DNA of 64,000 nt, taken from positions 83,622 to 147,621 of the forward strand of contig NZ_NFZV01000010.1 of the NCBI RefSeq assembly GCF_003399765.1, given 5' to 3'. The notes under the pieces were generated by a model, which searched no databases, was not told the DNA's origin, and saw only the letters and a list, made by a program, of their open reading frames with translations. This DNA comes from Alkalilimnicola ehrlichii. Its GTDB lineage: Bacteria > Pseudomonadota > Gammaproteobacteria > Nitrococcales > AK92. Both the position numbers and the translations under genes were made by a program. This document shows positions 9,903 to 18,491 of the stretch, piece by piece (position 1 is the first letter of the stretch; every line of letters begins with the position of its first letter).

Positions 9903-10087
9903 ACATCGCCTCGAACCCGGGCTTCAGCATTTTAATCCGTGGGCAGCAGCGGCCGGAGTCTGACGGTCCTTGTAGCAGACTCGATAAACGCCACCCGCAC
10001 GCAGCCGCCGGCGCACCCCAATAAAATGCCACAGCAAGACAGCCGACTCCCCGGCCGCTGGTCAGCAAAACGATAAGATGTAGGAGT

Positions 10088-10897
10088 ATGTCGATGGACT
10101 CACTGGTCACCCTACAAAAGGAAGGGCCAATCGCCGTTGTAACTTTGAACCGTCCGGATAAGTACAACGGGCTGACTATACCGATGCTGCGGGAGTTGAT
10201 TGCGACCGCAAAGCGTATCCGCCGCGATCGCACCCTACGAGCCGTCGTCTTACGCGGCGAAGGGCCGGCGTTTTCCGCCGGTTTGGATTTCGCCAATGCG
10301 ACCAAAAAACCCTTGGAGATAGTTAAAGCCTTTCTCCGCAACCCGCTACGGCCTCGCAACACCTTTCAAGAAGCGGCCTGGTGCTGGCGAAATTTGCCGA
10401 TTCCGGTTATCGCCGCCATTCATGGGCATTGCTATGGGGCCGGGCTACAAGTCGCGCTCGCGGCCGATTTCCGGGATTGCGCCCCAGACGCAAGACTCTC
10501 GCTCATGGAGGCACGCTGGGGCATGGTCCCCGACCTGACCGGAACCTTAGTACTGCGGGAGCTTATGCCGCTCGACACGGCGAAAGACTTAGTCATGCAC
10601 GGCACCGTCTTAAGCGGTGAAGAGGCAAAAGCGATCAACTTGGTCACGGCCTTAGCTGACGACCCCTATGCCGCCGCTATGGAACGCGCCCAACAATTGG
10701 CTTTACGCTCTCCAGACGCGGTAAGCGGTACTAAGAAACTGCTACAAGCTAACTGGAATGCGTCCGAGCGACGGGCATTTCGGAACGAGCGCACCGTACA
10801 GCTCCGTATTCTCATAGGTAAGAACCAAAGTCGGGCGATGAAAGCAAACTTTGCCGGCGAAGAGCCCCGCTTCGGCCCGCGCTCCAAGCTACTCTAA
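10088..10897 (+). CDS. Crotonase / enoyl-CoA hydratase family protein
   Basis: A 269-residue crotonase-fold protein acting on acyl-CoA thioesters. The oxyanion-hole blocks are visible as GEGPAFSAGLDF and HGHCYGAGLQVALAADF, and LSLMEARWGMVPD occupies the position of the usual active-site Glu region. The C-terminal third is Arg/Lys-rich. Subfamily (hydratase, isomerase or other) cannot be told. It is followed 15 bases later by an alpha/beta hydrolase, suggesting a two-gene operon for acyl-CoA or ester metabolism. The start ATG 10088 follows TAGGAGT. Confidence 0.88.
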   Translation: MSMDSLVTLQKEGPIAVVTLNRPDKYNGLTIPMLRELIATAKRIRRDRTLRAVVLRGEGPAFSAGLDFANATKKPLEIVKAFLRNPLRPRNTFQEAAWCWRNLPIPVIAAIHGHCYGAGLQVALAADFRDCAPDARLSLMEARWGMVPDLTGTLVLRELMPLDTAKDLVMHGTVLSGEEAKAINLVTALADDPYAAAMERAQQLALRSPDAVSGTKKLLQANWNASERRAFRNERTVQLRILIGKNQSRAMKANFAGEEPRFGPRSKLL

Positions 10898-10912
10898 GTT
10901 TTAGAAAGACCT

Positions 10913-11782
10913 ATGAACCGGATATCGGAGCAAGCTACCGGTCGATTGACCCGCAGCGACGTGCTACGCGAAGCGGCCGATGGCGGTCGCTTTCGCCTAA
11001 CCTTTTTAGACTTACCGCAACCGTCCGGCGCTCCCATCGTTTACTTACCGGGGATGTTTACCGGCCGCAATTTTTGGTTGTCCGAGCGCGGCATTGGCTT
11101 AGCCGCTTATCTAGCCGAGGCCGGCCATCCGGGCGTTATCGTCGAACGCCGCCGACCTCAAGCTGCCAGGGCAGGATTGGAAGAGCACATTCGCTACGAC
11201 CTGCCTTTGGTGCAAGCGGAAATACAGCAACGATGGGAGCGAGCGGCTTTTTGGGTAGGCCACTCCTTCGGCGGTGTATTAGCCGCTCGCGCCATCGGCT
11301 CCACGCTGGACCAGCAAGCCGTAGCGGGACTGGTCGTATTCGCCTCGCAGTTTGAAGTCGGCAAACACGGCTTAGCGACGCCGGGACACTTGCTGACCTT
11401 AGGTATCTGCAAACTACTTGGCAACTTCCCCGCCCGTCGGCTGGGTATGGGGCCGCAAGATGAGCCGCCGGCCGCCATGCAGGATGCGGTACGCATCGTT
11501 CGCCACGGCCGCAGCAAACCTGAAATTCGCCGTACCCTTAACACTATTGACCGACCGCTACTCGCCATTTCCGGCTTGGGCGATAAAGTCGATCCCACCA
11601 AAGGCTGCGAGCGCTTGGTCAGCCATGTCGGGAGTAAAGATCGACAGTTTATTGCGGCGGGCCGGCAGACCGGCTTTGCACTCGACTACGATCATCCGGG
11701 TATCGTCGTCAGTAAACCTGCCCAACAGGAAATCTGGCCGATCGTTCGCGACTGGCTCAGCAAACGTGCTCCTACCGGTTAA
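10913..11782 (+). CDS. Alpha/beta hydrolase
   Basis: A 289-residue alpha/beta-hydrolase with the nucleophile elbow VGHSFGGVLAAR (Ser at about residue 118), the oxyanion strand IVYLPGMFTG near residue 45, a likely acidic residue in ISGLGDKVDP and a late His in LDYDHPGIV. It probably cleaves an ester or thioester; the substrate is unknown. There is no signal peptide. It follows the crotonase gene closely and is probably co-transcribed. Confidence 0.83.
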   Translation: MNRISEQATGRLTRSDVLREAADGGRFRLTFLDLPQPSGAPIVYLPGMFTGRNFWLSERGIGLAAYLAEAGHPGVIVERRRPQAARAGLEEHIRYDLPLVQAEIQQRWERAAFWVGHSFGGVLAARAIGSTLDQQAVAGLVVFASQFEVGKHGLATPGHLLTLGICKLLGNFPARRLGMGPQDEPPAAMQDAVRIVRHGRSKPEIRRTLNTIDRPLLAISGLGDKVDPTKGCERLVSHVGSKDRQFIAAGRQTGFALDYDHPGIVVSKPAQQEIWPIVRDWLSKRAPTG

Positions 11783-12166
11783 GAGCGTGAGCCTCCCACG
11801 TTCTTAACCTCCTCCTGTAGCGTAACCCTCTCCGTATCGGCAGCACCGTTGCTGTCGCCCCTTCCAACCCCACTTCTTGTGAAAGAACCGTACTTCGTCA
11901 TCTTGGCGGGCTGCTGATAGCGGACGAAACGTTACCTTTCTGCTCAGCGCGTTGTTACCAATGGTAGCGGCAGAACCTCCAGGGGTATGAGCAACAGCCC
12001 CAGAAGAATCATATCCGCATGATTTAACTTAGAAAAGGTCAGTTAGCACGGTTTGTGCATTAAAAAACTGCCGCCGGCATTTCCCGATTCCGGTTGCAAC
12101 CATAAAAAACGGGCGACGACAGGCTTTAAAGAAGTCGTCGGATCGTAAAATTACGGGAGGAGAACA
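11783..12166. other. 384-bp intergenic region before the symporter genes
   Basis: No convincing coding frame is seen on either strand. The stretch holds a candidate sigma-54 promoter (12043-12059), given separately, and presumably the symporter leader. A GGGAGGAG ribosome site at about 12154-12161 precedes ATG 12167. Confidence 0.5.
12043..12059 (+). promoter_or_regulatory. Candidate sigma-54 (RpoN) promoter for the symporter genes
   Basis: The sequence TTAGCACGGTTTGTGCA matches the -24/-12 consensus (YTGGCACGRNNNTTGCW) at all but two defined positions: A in place of the first G of the -24 GG, and G in place of the first T of the -12 element. It lies 108 bases before the DUF4212 start. Acetate uptake genes are RpoN-dependent in some bacteria, but one mismatch is in the key GG. 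Confidence 0.35.
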
Positions 12167-12472
12167 ATGAACGACGACAAGCATCGTTATGCGGGCTCAC
12201 CGCATAAGAATGAAAGCGCTCGCGCATCGGCTGCGGCTTACTGGAAGGAAAACATTAAGATTCTTTCCTGGCTGCTGGTGATCTGGTTCGCGGTGTCTTT
12301 CGGCGCCGGCATCCTATTCGCCGATCTGCTCAATAACATCCAATTTGCCGGATTCAAGCTCGGTTTCTGGTTCGCCCAACAAGGCTCGATATACACCTTC
12401 GTTGTGCTCATCTTCGTTTACGTTTGGAAGATGAACCAACTCGACCGTAAATACGACGTGCACGAAGAATAA
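12167..12472 (+). CDS. DUF4212 small subunit of a sodium/solute symporter
   Basis: A 101-residue membrane protein of the DUF4212 family (sodium/substrate symporter small subunit). After a polar start it shows AYWKENIKILSWLLVIWF, a first membrane helix at about residues 30-52, a second at about 68-90 (GSIYTFVVLIFVYVW), and an acidic tail (KYDVHEE). In known loci this subunit is always paired with a large SSS-family transporter, probably for acetate or a similar small organic acid. Here the large subunit starts 14 bases downstream. Confidence 0.92.
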   Translation: MNDDKHRYAGSPHKNESARASAAAYWKENIKILSWLLVIWFAVSFGAGILFADLLNNIQFAGFKLGFWFAQQGSIYTFVVLIFVYVWKMNQLDRKYDVHEE

Positions 12473-12486
12473 GGCGAGGTCGAACC

Positions 12487-14256
12487 ATGGAACAGCAGCT
12501 TCTTATCTACCTGTTCGTAGGGGCGACGTTCGCCCTCTACATCGGTATTGCTATTTGGAGCCGGGCGGGAACCACCGGCGAATATTATGTCGCTTCCAAA
12601 GGCGTCAACCCCATTGCTAACGGTATGGCGACCGCGGCCGACTGGATGTCGGCGGCCTCGTTTATTTCCATGGCGGGCCTCATCGCCTTCCTGGGCTACG
12701 ACGGTTCGGTTTACCTAATGGGTTGGACCGGCGGCTATGTGCTATTGGCCATGCTGCTTGCTCCCTACTTACGCAAGTTCGGCCGCTTCACGGTGCCCGA
12801 CTTTATCGGCGACCGCTACTACTCGCAGCTCGCACGCACCGTCGCCGTTATCTGCGCGTTGTTTATCTCCTTCACCTATGTGGCAGGGCAAATGCGCGGC
12901 GTGGGCATCGTCTTCTCGCGCTATCTGGAAGTGCCCATTAATGTCGGCGTTATTATCGGCATGGGCATCGTATTCTTCTACGCGGTGCTCGGCGGCATGA
13001 AGGGCATTACCTATACCCAGGTTGCTCAGTATGTGGTGATGATCTTCGCCTACCTGGTGCCGGCGATTTTCATTTCCTTGCTGGTAACCGGCTGGGCCAT
13101 CCCCCAGATCGGCTTCGGTGCAACCGTCGTCGGTACCGACACCTCAGTGCTGGGGCGACTGGACGGAGTGCTCACTGATCTCGGCTTCGATCAGTACACG
13201 TCAGGGCAAAAGCCAACCATCGATGTCTTTTTCATTACCTTTGCCTTGATGGTCGGTACAGCGGGGCTACCTCACGTTATCATCCGTTTCTTTACCGTAC
13301 CGCGGGTTCGGGATGCACGCATTTCGGCCGGTTGGGCTTTGATCTTCATCTCCCTGCTCTACACCACCGCTCCGGCAGTCGGCGCGTTTGCGCGGGCGAA
13401 TCTGATCGATACAGTGAGCAACGCCGAATATACGGAGCTGCCGCAATGGTTCCATAACTGGGAAACAGCCGGCCTCATTGCCTGGATGGACAAGGACGAA
13501 TCGGGCGTGATTCGCTACGGACCGGGAGCACCGTTCGAAGGGCGTCCGCAGTTCACCGGCGAAGTGGGCGAATACGGTCAGCCCCTGTTACGCAACACGC
13601 CGACGGACCACGCCAATGAACTTTATGTCGACCGCGACATCCTGGTCTTGGCGAACCCGGAAATTGCGCAGTTGCCGAATTGGGTCATCGCACTCATGGC
13701 AGCAGGCGGCCTTGCAGCCGCGCTCTCAACCGCAGCAGGGCTGTTACTGGTCATATCGACCGCGATATCGCACGATCTGCTTAAGAGTCAGCTCATGCCC
13801 CATATCTCGGAGAAAGGCGAGTTGTTAGCGGCGAGGTTAGCCGCCGCCGTGGCAGTCGTGTTGGCAGGCTTGATAGGCATCTATCCACCGGCCTTCGTCG
13901 CCCAGGTGGTCGCCTTCGCGTTCGGCTTAGCAGCGGCGACCTTCTTCCCGGCCATCATCATGGGCATTTTCTACAAGCGGATGAACAAAGAAGGCGCTGT
14001 GGCCGGGATGCTGGTGGGCCTCGTATTCACCTTCGGCTACATCCTGCTCTATAAGTTCATCAACCCGGCACTGGATCATCCGGACCATCACTTGTTCGGC
14101 ATTTCGCCGGAAGGTATCGGTACCCTCGGCATGATCCTGAACTTCATTACGGCCTTCGCCGTAAGCCGGTTCACGCCACCGCCACCGGACCATATCCAAC
14201 ACCTTGTCGAGGATATTCGCGTCCCGCGCGGTGCAGGCGCCGCTCAGGACCACTAA
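12487..14256 (+). CDS. VC_2705-type sodium/solute (acetate-like) symporter, large subunit
   Basis: A 589-residue SSS-family secondary transporter with about 13 membrane helices. Family marks include GEYYVASKGVNPIANGMATAADW and AASFISMAGLIAFLGYDG near the N-terminus and GLPHVIIRFFTVP in the middle. As in the VC_2705 subfamily, a long polar insertion (about residues 320-395) interrupts the helices. It is probably a cation-coupled importer of acetate or another short carboxylate, related to ActP. The two-component genes beyond the opposite-strand DUF294 gene include an SSS-domain kinase typical for sensing the same solute, so the locus looks like one transport and sensing unit. Confidence 0.9.
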   Translation: MEQQLLIYLFVGATFALYIGIAIWSRAGTTGEYYVASKGVNPIANGMATAADWMSAASFISMAGLIAFLGYDGSVYLMGWTGGYVLLAMLLAPYLRKFGRFTVPDFIGDRYYSQLARTVAVICALFISFTYVAGQMRGVGIVFSRYLEVPINVGVIIGMGIVFFYAVLGGMKGITYTQVAQYVVMIFAYLVPAIFISLLVTGWAIPQIGFGATVVGTDTSVLGRLDGVLTDLGFDQYTSGQKPTIDVFFITFALMVGTAGLPHVIIRFFTVPRVRDARISAGWALIFISLLYTTAPAVGAFARANLIDTVSNAEYTELPQWFHNWETAGLIAWMDKDESGVIRYGPGAPFEGRPQFTGEVGEYGQPLLRNTPTDHANELYVDRDILVLANPEIAQLPNWVIALMAAGGLAAALSTAAGLLLVISTAISHDLLKSQLMPHISEKGELLAARLAAAVAVVLAGLIGIYPPAFVAQVVAFAFGLAAATFFPAIIMGIFYKRMNKEGAVAGMLVGLVFTFGYILLYKFINPALDHPDHHLFGISPEGIGTLGMILNFITAFAVSRFTPPPPDHIQHLVEDIRVPRGAGAAQDH

Positions 14257-14271
14257 GACTTGCCGCAACCA

Positions 14272-14309
14272 CAGGAGTGCCCCTACCGACTGGGGGCACT
14301 CCTGCTTTT
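14272..14309 (+). terminator. Terminator after the symporter operon
   Basis: Arms 14272-14283 (CAGGAGTGCCCC) and 14293-14304 pair perfectly across a nine-base loop and are followed by CTTTT. The hairpin ends just before the stop of the convergent DUF294 gene and can serve both strands. Confidence 0.75.
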
Positions 14310-14312
14310 CGT

Positions 14313-15797
14313 TCAGACGCGAAATTCGACTTCCAAACGACGTTGTAATGCTTGGGCCTGACGGAAAGACTGTTTCAGGATCTGCCGATTCAGCGGGTTC
14401 AAATCGTCCGGGTTCAATCGATTGTTCATCGTCTCGCCCTTACGGAACTGTGCCTGATGAACACGCATCCGCAACAACTGTATAAACGAGAATGCAGCCC
14501 TCCAGGCCTGGCCGTCGCCTGGGCGCACGTGGCCGCGTTCCGTCAATGCCGACATTCTGTCCAGCGTATTCGTTTCGTCGACGCCCAAACTCAAACTGAG
14601 GATGCGCGCCCCGTCCACAAACGGAGTCAACCCTTGCACTTTCAGATCCAAACCCGGCTTGGCCCCGCCACGGCTGGTTGTTCTAAAGTCGCGTATCAAC
14701 CCCAATGGCGGCCGACTTTGCAAGGCATTGGCTGCCATCATGTGTTGAAAGATGGTGTTCCGCTGGGCCCGCTCCAAAACATCCTGCTGCAAGGCTTTGA
14801 TACCCGCAACATCTCCCCAGATACCGCGCAAATCGAAATAAATGCTCGATTTCAAAAGGTTGTCGGGCGTTGCGCTCTCGATCATACCGGCGAAAACGCG
14901 CCGCCATTCTTCTGCGCTCAAACACAGCCGCGGGTTACTGGCCATAATGTTGCCCTTGCACAGCGGAAAACCGCAGTCGGCCAACAGCGTGTTGATTTGA
15001 CGCGCCAACGGAAGCAATTGTTGCCGAATGGCCTCGGGGGTTTCGCCTGCCGGGGTCGTGAACAAGATCGCATTATCCTGATCGGTCGACAGCGTTTGCT
15101 CGCGCCGCCCTTCGCTACCGAAAGCGATCCACCCGATCGGCACCGGCGGCTCGCCAAACTCCGCGATAGACAGCTCGATCGCCCGCGCTACGGTGTGGTC
15201 GTTAAGCAGCGTAATGATCTTCGTGACTTGTTCGGGGGCAACGCCCTGGGCCAGCAAGGTGTCGATCAAGCGCACGATTTGGCTTCGAATACCGACCAAG
15301 GTTTTCGCCGTCTCGGCCTGGGCGATGGTTCGGGTCAGTTGCACCAACTTCACGCGTTGCAGTGCGAACAAATCCCGCTCGGAAATAACGCCCAGCAGCC
15401 GCCCGTTCTCCATCACGCAAACATGGCCGAAATGACGCCCCGCCATCAAAATGGCGGCATCGAAAGCGCGGGCATCCGGCGGCAACCCCAAAGGGGCCGG
15501 TGTCATAAACCGATAAACCGGCTGGTCCAGGTCTGCAACGCCTTCGGCAATCACGGCGCGCAAATCATGCAAAGTAAAGATGCCCAACGGCTTTTGGCTA
15601 AGGTCGCAGACGATAACGCTACCGACCCGGTGCTCATGAATCAGCTTAACCGCCTCGCGCAGGCCCAGGTCCGGCGAGCAGGTCACAGGGGCGCGGCTGA
15701 TCAGATCTCTCAAGGCAATGTCCAGGGAGCTATCCTGCGCGAAGCGGTCGCCTACTTCAGGCAGCTCCGGCGGTTCGATACGGTCGAAATCGGACAT
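14313..15797 (-). CDS. DUF294 nucleotidyltransferase-like protein with CBS pair
   Basis: This protein of about 494 residues combines a CBS pair (residues about 30-150, e.g. VGSVIVCDLSQKPLGIFT and CVMENGRLLGVISERDLF) with a DUF294 putative nucleotidyltransferase domain (WIAFGSEGRREQTLSTDQDNAI) and a C-terminal DUF294_C helical region. The GSxGRxEQ...DxD pattern resembles GlnD/Pol-beta-type nucleotidyltransferases, so it may modify a protein or sense adenylates through the CBS pair. The open frame reaches 15851, but ATG 15797 has GGGAG eight bases before it. It is regularly found beside VC_2705-type symporters and DnaQ-like exonuclease genes, as here, and is transcribed divergently from the response regulator. 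Confidence 0.88.
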   Translation of the reverse strand: MSDFDRIEPPELPEVGDRFAQDSSLDIALRDLISRAPVTCSPDLGLREAVKLIHEHRVGSVIVCDLSQKPLGIFTLHDLRAVIAEGVADLDQPVYRFMTPAPLGLPPDARAFDAAILMAGRHFGHVCVMENGRLLGVISERDLFALQRVKLVQLTRTIAQAETAKTLVGIRSQIVRLIDTLLAQGVAPEQVTKIITLLNDHTVARAIELSIAEFGEPPVPIGWIAFGSEGRREQTLSTDQDNAILFTTPAGETPEAIRQQLLPLARQINTLLADCGFPLCKGNIMASNPRLCLSAEEWRRVFAGMIESATPDNLLKSSIYFDLRGIWGDVAGIKALQQDVLERAQRNTIFQHMMAANALQSRPPLGLIRDFRTTSRGGAKPGLDLKVQGLTPFVDGARILSLSLGVDETNTLDRMSALTERGHVRPGDGQAWRAAFSFIQLLRMRVHQAQFRKGETMNNRLNPDDLNPLNRQILKQSFRQAQALQRRLEVEFRV

Positions 15798-16007
15798 AAG
15801 AATGCTCCCGTCAGGCAAATCTAAGCGTGAAGGTGTGCTAGAACCGATCACGGCTTACCTATATAGCTTAGCAGGATAACGCTTTTCTCTTATATGAGGG
15901 TAAGGGCATGACTATACTGAATAGAGGGAAACTGTCCGCCGCAGCAAACGCCTTAGGCCGACATGGCCTTGGTGCGGGAATGAGTGTTAGCAGCCACAGA
16001 GATCGCG

Positions 16008-16376
16008 ATGAGTAAACGTATTTTGATAGCGGACGACGAGCCTAACATCGTCCTGTCGCTGGAATTTCTACTACAGAACGCCGGTTATGAGGTCGCGACC
16101 GCAACCGATGGCGAGGCGGCGCTTACAGCCATTGCGGATCAACGTCCGGATCTCGTCTTGCTCGACGTCATGATGCCGCGCAAGGACGGCTACGAAGTTT
16201 GCCAGATTCTACGCAGCGACGAGGCGTATCGCGATCTAAAGATTGTGATGCTCACGGCAAAAGGCCGTGATGTCGAACAGGAAAAAGGACTCTCCTTGGG
16301 CGCGGACGATTACATTACCAAACCCTTTGCGACTCAGGATGTGGTCCAGCGGGTTCGGCATTTACTGGAGGCGTAA
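16008..16376 (+). CDS. Single-domain response regulator (receiver only)
   Basis: A 122-residue CheY-like receiver domain with the acidic pocket ADDEP, the phospho-acceptor Asp in LVLLDVMMPRKDGYE, Thr in MLTAKG and Lys in YITKPF. There is no output domain, unlike the DNA-binding LuxR-type regulator CrbR that partners the related SSS kinase CrbS in Vibrio and Pseudomonas. It may act as a phosphate shuttle or bind a partner protein, possibly the neighbouring pseudo-kinase/exonuclease. A GTG 24 bases upstream (15984) is in frame but ATG 16008 fits the family. The next gene begins three bases after the stop. Confidence 0.9.
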   Translation: MSKRILIADDEPNIVLSLEFLLQNAGYEVATATDGEAALTAIADQRPDLVLLDVMMPRKDGYEVCQILRSDEAYRDLKIVMLTAKGRDVEQEKGLSLGADDYITKPFATQDVVQRVRHLLEA

Positions 16377-16379
16377 CCG

Positions 16380-18479
16380 ATGCGCCGATGGCTGTTGTCG
16401 CCAAGAGGACTCTTCTGGGGGTTTTTCCTCTTAGTGGCCGGGACGATCAGCGCGCAGTTTCTCGTCATCGGCACGGGAACGCTTCCCGAACTCGCCGACG
16501 GCATGCCGCGCACCCGGTTCATACAGTTGTTGCTCGGCACTTGGTTGTTAAGCCTATTGGTCTTAGGTTTCGCTTGGCGCGAGCTGGACCGCCGTTTTGT
16601 CCGCCCTATTGCCGCAGTCGCCAAGGGCGCGGCCATTCTTACCCACACCGATAGCGAACACTCGCTGGAAGTACCCAAAGGGCATTGGCTCCAAGAACTA
16701 CCGACGAACGTCCAGTATCTGGGCGATAAGCTCCAGCAAACGCGGAACGACATGGAGAAATCCTTCGCCAGCTGGTCGGAGCGATTAGAGCGGCAAAAAC
16801 AGAGTTTAGAGACCGTGCTTCGCGAACTCGACGCGGCGGTGCTCGTGTGCGATAACGAAGGCCGTATTCTGCTTTACAATCCAGCCGCGCAAAGGATTCT
16901 GGCAGGCCACGAAGCGCTTGGGCTCGGGCGCTCGTTGTACGACATCTGCGCGCGCGCGCCGGTCGAGCACACTTTGGAGTTGCTCCAGCTACGGCGAGAC
17001 ACCGACGACGGTAAAGCAGGAAGCGCCGAATTCGTGTGCGCAACAACCGGGCACGGCCCGCTTCTTCATTGCCGCCTCAGCCTCCTACCCGCCGAAGATG
17101 GCGGCTTTGTCCTCGGCTTCGAGAATGCCGGCGCGCGCATCGAGCGCTTAGTACGGCGAGACAGTGCCTTACGCCACGCCGTCGAGAATCTACGTTCGCC
17201 GCTGACCAACCTACGTGCTGCCGCCGAAACCTTAAGCGCTGGCCATGCCATGGACCCGGTAACGCAAGATACGTTCCTCACTATGCTAGAGCGGGAGAGC
17301 CAAGCCTTGAGCGAACGCTTTGAAGGGCTCGTTAAGGTCTCGCAAGAGCGGCTTTCTTCGCGCTGGACGATGGCCGATATTCGCTCCCGCGACCTTATCG
17401 ACTCGGTGCTACGGCATGGCCTGGAGCAGCTGCCGCAGCTCGAACAGACCGGCCGCCCCTTATGGCTACACGCCGAGAGCCTGTCCCTAGGCTTTCTCCT
17501 GGGGCACTTGTTACAGCAACTTAAAAGCTACGGCATCCCTTACGTAAACGTCGAGGCACTGCTCGGTAACCGTTGGGTTTACCTCGATATCGTCTGGGAG
17601 GGGAAACCCATTCCGGCCGACACACTGAGCAATTGGCTGAGCAAGCCGTTGGCGTACGGCGAAGGACTTACCGGCAACGAGGTATTGGAACGCCACGATA
17701 GTGAGGCTTGGAGCCAGGAGCATGGGCGCGAAGGATACGCCCTCCTCCGCTTGCCTTTACCGGCCTCGCAACGACAATGGGAGCACGCCGGCCCCGACCG
17801 ATTGCCGCCCCGACCGGAGTTCTACGACTTCAGCTTGAGCGAGCAGCGGGCGCCGTTAGCCGACCTGGCATCCACCCGGCTCGACGATTTGCACTATGTG
17901 GTATTCGATACCGAAACAACGGGGCTGCGGCCGTCGGAAGGGGATCGGATCATTTCCTTGGCGGCCATTCGCGTCGTCAACGGCCGCATACTGTATAACG
18001 AGGCCTTCGAGCGCATAGTAAACCCCGAGCGGAAGATTCCCGCCGCATCCACCCGCTTCCACGGCATCACCGACGCCGACGTCAACGATGCCCCGACCAT
18101 CGGAACCGTTCTGCCGGCCTTCCGAAATTTTGTCGGCGATGCCGTATTAGTTGCCCATAATGCGGCTTTCGACATGAAATTCTTACAACTTCAGGAAGCC
18201 AACACCGGGGTTCGCTTCGACAACCCCGTTCTGGATACTTTATTACTTTCGTTCTACCTTCACGACCATACGCCCGAGCATACCTTGGAAGCGATTGCAA
18301 AGCGGCTCGGGGTTAAAGTCGAAGGGCGCCATACCGCTGCGGGCGACGCCACGACAACGGCCGAGATTTTCGTTCGCTTGCTGGAGTTGTTACGCGCGCA
18401 CGGCATTGAAACACTTGGACAGGCGTTAGGCGCCGCCGAGGAAATCGTGGATGTGCGCCGCATGCAATCGCGCTTCTAG
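16380..18479 (+). CDS. Membrane sensor (degenerate histidine-kinase-like) fused to a DnaQ-type 3'-5' exonuclease
   Basis: A 699-residue fusion. It starts with two membrane helices (GLFWGFFLLVAGTISAQFLV; LLLGTWLLSLLVLGFAW), a HAMP-like linker, a coiled coil and a PAS-like domain (LDAAVLVCDNEGRILLYNPAA). Then comes a helical stretch aligning with a kinase H-box, ALRHAVENLRSPLTNLRA, in which the phospho-accepting His is absent (VENLRSPLT where SHELRTPLT is normal), and a region where an ATPase domain would be expected but its N and G boxes are not recognisable. The last 200 residues are a DEDDh exonuclease: FDTETTG, VAHNAAFDMKF and HTAAGDA. Membrane-bound DnaQ-like proteins of this layout occur near VC_2705 symporters. 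The exonuclease looks active; its substrate is unknown. Confidence 0.85.
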   Translation: MRRWLLSPRGLFWGFFLLVAGTISAQFLVIGTGTLPELADGMPRTRFIQLLLGTWLLSLLVLGFAWRELDRRFVRPIAAVAKGAAILTHTDSEHSLEVPKGHWLQELPTNVQYLGDKLQQTRNDMEKSFASWSERLERQKQSLETVLRELDAAVLVCDNEGRILLYNPAAQRILAGHEALGLGRSLYDICARAPVEHTLELLQLRRDTDDGKAGSAEFVCATTGHGPLLHCRLSLLPAEDGGFVLGFENAGARIERLVRRDSALRHAVENLRSPLTNLRAAAETLSAGHAMDPVTQDTFLTMLERESQALSERFEGLVKVSQERLSSRWTMADIRSRDLIDSVLRHGLEQLPQLEQTGRPLWLHAESLSLGFLLGHLLQQLKSYGIPYVNVEALLGNRWVYLDIVWEGKPIPADTLSNWLSKPLAYGEGLTGNEVLERHDSEAWSQEHGREGYALLRLPLPASQRQWEHAGPDRLPPRPEFYDFSLSEQRAPLADLASTRLDDLHYVVFDTETTGLRPSEGDRIISLAAIRVVNGRILYNEAFERIVNPERKIPAASTRFHGITDADVNDAPTIGTVLPAFRNFVGDAVLVAHNAAFDMKFLQLQEANTGVRFDNPVLDTLLLSFYLHDHTPEHTLEAIAKRLGVKVEGRHTAAGDATTTAEIFVRLLELLRAHGIETLGQALGAAEEIVDVRRMQSRF

Positions 18480-18491
18480 AGGGCCCCTTCC

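Noticed and set aside
14352..15824. 490-codon plus-strand open frame opposite the DUF294 gene
   Set aside because: Composition is Arg/Gln/His-rich without domains, and the minus strand encodes a clear DUF294/CBS protein; it is a shadow frame.
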